7,333 nucleotides of DNA from Bacillota bacterium (GTDB taxonomy: Bacteria; Bacillota; Clostridia; Christensenellales; Borkfalkiaceae): assembly GCA_003343805.1 (NCBI GenBank), contig QAKM01000102.1, positions 1 through 7,333 on the forward strand. Reading direction: 5' to 3'. The notes below the pieces were generated by a model. It saw nothing but the letters and a program-made list of their open reading frames with translations. It had not been told where the DNA came from and made no database searches. The stretch's first letter is position 1. Every line of letters starts with the position of its first letter. This document shows, piece by piece, positions 6,370 to 7,333 of this stretch. A program made the position numbers and the translations under genes.

Positions 6370-6433
6370 TCGTGCCCGTCCGCCCGTTTTGCGGGCAGAC
6401 ATGGGGTTGAATGTTCCATTGGCATCGAATTTG
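6370..6433 (+). other. Short spacer after purB with a small GC hairpin
   Basis: GCCCG (6382-6386) can pair with CGGGC (6392-6396), or TGCCCG (6373-6378) with CGGGCA (6392-6397). Neither is followed by a T-tract, so they are not terminators on their own; the real one follows at 6434. Nothing else is apparent. Confidence 0.4.
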
Positions 6434-6463
6434 GAAAACCGCGAAATTTTTTTCGCGGTTTTC
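6434..6463 (+). terminator. Intrinsic terminator of purB
   Basis: GAAAACCGCGAAA (6434-6446) is the exact reverse complement of TTTCGCGGTTTTC (6451-6463), a 13-bp stem with a TTTT loop. The A-flanked and T-flanked ends (AAAACCGCG...CGCGGTTTT) are typical of bidirectional terminators in Firmicutes. It separates purB from the following phage-like gene. Confidence 0.8.
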
Positions 6464-6495
6464 TGTCATGTAAGGGCGGTTTCTTCCGATCGGTA

Positions 6496-6504
6496 TGCTA
6501 TGAT
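6496..6504 (+). promoter_or_regulatory. Possible extended -10 promoter of tail-like gene
   Basis: TGCTATGAT (6496-6504) matches the extended -10 form TGnTATAAT with one change and has the same TGCTAT start as the comEB promoter. No good -35 box is seen 16-18 bases upstream (GGCGGT region), which extended -10 promoters tolerate. It lies after the purB terminator, so the downstream gene is likely a separate unit. Confidence 0.5.
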
Positions 6505-6533
6505 GTTGCCAAAGACATCGGGAGGAACGTATC

Positions 6534-7333
6534 ATGGCACAACAAGAGATCACCATCCGGGTGACGGGGAAGCGCGCCGAGACCGACTTCGGCGACCTCG
6601 TTTCCTTCAACGAAAACAGTTATCGTCTCAAATTTGATTTCGACAGCGAGTGGAACGACTATTCCCAGCGCGTTGCGGTCGTCCTGTGGGCGGGCGGCTG
6701 TGCGGAACAGATATTTACGGGGAGCGCGTGCGATATGCCCGCCGTTGCCTCGCCCGACTGCGATACGGCGCTCGTCGGCGTGTACAGCTCGAACGGCACG
6801 GGGAAGCGCATCGCAAGCTCCTTCGTGCGGCTCCGCTGTCTGCCGGGCGCATACTGCGAGCCGCCCGAGGCGCCCCCCAAGTCGCTGCACGAGCAGATCC
6901 TTGACCTTCTCAATGCGTTTGATTTTTCCGCTCTCGGCGTCAAGCTCCCCGCGGGGACGTATTCCTCCGTTGAGGTGAACGCCTACGGCTTCGTGACGGG
7001 CGGGAAGCAGATCGTCGAGATCGGCGGAGAGGGGCAGACGCAGCCGAGCTCTTCGCTCGCCGACGGCGGCATCTTCTTCCGCAAGGAGGAGGACGGCTAT
7101 ACGCTCTGCCACTATGAGGACGGCACGTTGACGGCGATCACCGGCCTCGGAGGCGGCAGCGGCGGTGCCGTGACGTCGGTCAACGGCCTCACGGGCGCCG
7201 TCACCATCGATAAATTCGATTTAGGCCTCCCGCAGGTCGCGCTCACGGGCTCCTATAACGACCTTGAAGATCTGCCGGAGGCTGCTGCGGTCACATCGGT
7301 CAACGGGCTCACGGGCGCCGTCACCATCGACAA
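6534..7333 (+). CDS. Phage tail-fibre/baseplate-like protein with repeats, 3'-truncated by window
   Basis: A reading frame open to the window end; 266 complete codons are visible. ATG at 6534 has GGAGG at 6521-6525, 8 bases upstream. Residues 1 to about 105 (MAQQEITIRV..., with YRLKFDFDSEWNDYSQRVAVV at 30-50) look like the small beta-rich N-terminal domain that begins many Firmicutes phage tail/baseplate proteins, followed by a proline linker (PPEAPPK, 110-116) and a short helix HEQILDLLNAFD (119-130). YSSVEVNAYGFVTGG (143-157) resembles a common tail-fibre motif, and a Gly/Ser linker (GLGGGSGG, 204-211) leads to VTSVNGLTGAVTID, repeated with a 40-residue period (213 and 253). Such modules are typical of trimeric phage fibres. 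There is no signal peptide. The identification is by motif recall, not search; a surface or tailocin protein is an alternative. Confidence 0.7.
   Translation, partial: MAQQEITIRVTGKRAETDFGDLVSFNENSYRLKFDFDSEWNDYSQRVAVVLWAGGCAEQIFTGSACDMPAVASPDCDTALVGVYSSNGTGKRIASSFVRLRCLPGAYCEPPEAPPKSLHEQILDLLNAFDFSALGVKLPAGTYSSVEVNAYGFVTGGKQIVEIGGEGQTQPSSSLADGGIFFRKEEDGYTLCHYEDGTLTAITGLGGGSGGAVTSVNGLTGAVTIDKFDLGLPQVALTGSYNDLEDLPEAAAVTSVNGLTGAVTID
7170..7333 (+). repeat. 120-base in-frame tandem repeat in tail-like gene, second copy cut by window
   Basis: The 44 bases 7170-7213 recur at 7290-7333 with 40 identical positions. All four differences are at third codon positions and leave the amino acids unchanged (VTSVNGLTGAVTID). 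Between the two copies lies DLGLPQVALTGSYNDLEDLP. The second copy runs to the edge, so more may follow. Confidence 0.85.

Noticed and set aside
6498..7112. A 204-codon leftward open frame opposite the tail-like gene
   Set aside because: Low-complexity Arg, Ala and Leu text from antisense reading of GC-rich codons; it would run into the purB terminator region without a sensible start.

Overview
The window looks like a chromosomal segment of a GC-rich, low-oxygen Clostridia-type Firmicute, possibly a gut lineage. The support is strong AGGAGG-type ribosome binding sites, sigma-A promoters with extended -10 boxes, a ComEB-type deaminase, typical groES-groEL order, and intergenic hairpin repeats of a kind I recall from gut Clostridia genomes. 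The taxonomic call is inference, not a database match.

Layout, left to right. (1) 1-888, plus strand: the C-terminal part of an ABC-2 type (NatB-like) transporter permease, cut by the window start. (2) 889-1679: about 790 bases without a credible gene but packed with inverted and direct repeats. It ends in a 17-bp perfect hairpin and the groEL terminator. (3) 1680-3631, minus strand: groES-groEL, transcribed leftward from a sigma-A promoter near 3702-3729, with no recognisable CIRCE box. (4) 3632-3874: a divergent promoter region; the rightward promoter (3804-3832) is near consensus. (5) 3875-4858, plus strand: a dCMP deaminase (comEB-like) followed immediately (TAAATG) by a cyclophilin-type peptidyl-prolyl isomerase. 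(6) 4933-6369, plus strand: adenylosuccinate lyase (purB) of the long form resembling the animal enzyme, preceded by an AT-rich palindrome and followed by a clear intrinsic terminator. (7) 6534 to the window end, plus strand: a phage tail/baseplate-like protein with its own promoter and at least two copies of a 40-residue-period VTSVNGLTGAVTID module, cut by the window end.

Most genes are housekeeping: protein folding (GroES, GroEL, cyclophilin) and nucleotide supply (dCMP to dUMP for thymidylate; PurB for IMP and AMP synthesis). The two unusual areas are the repeat mosaic between permease and groEL, and the tail-fibre-like gene beside purB with no other phage gene visible. I did not find convincing evidence of a wholly new system.
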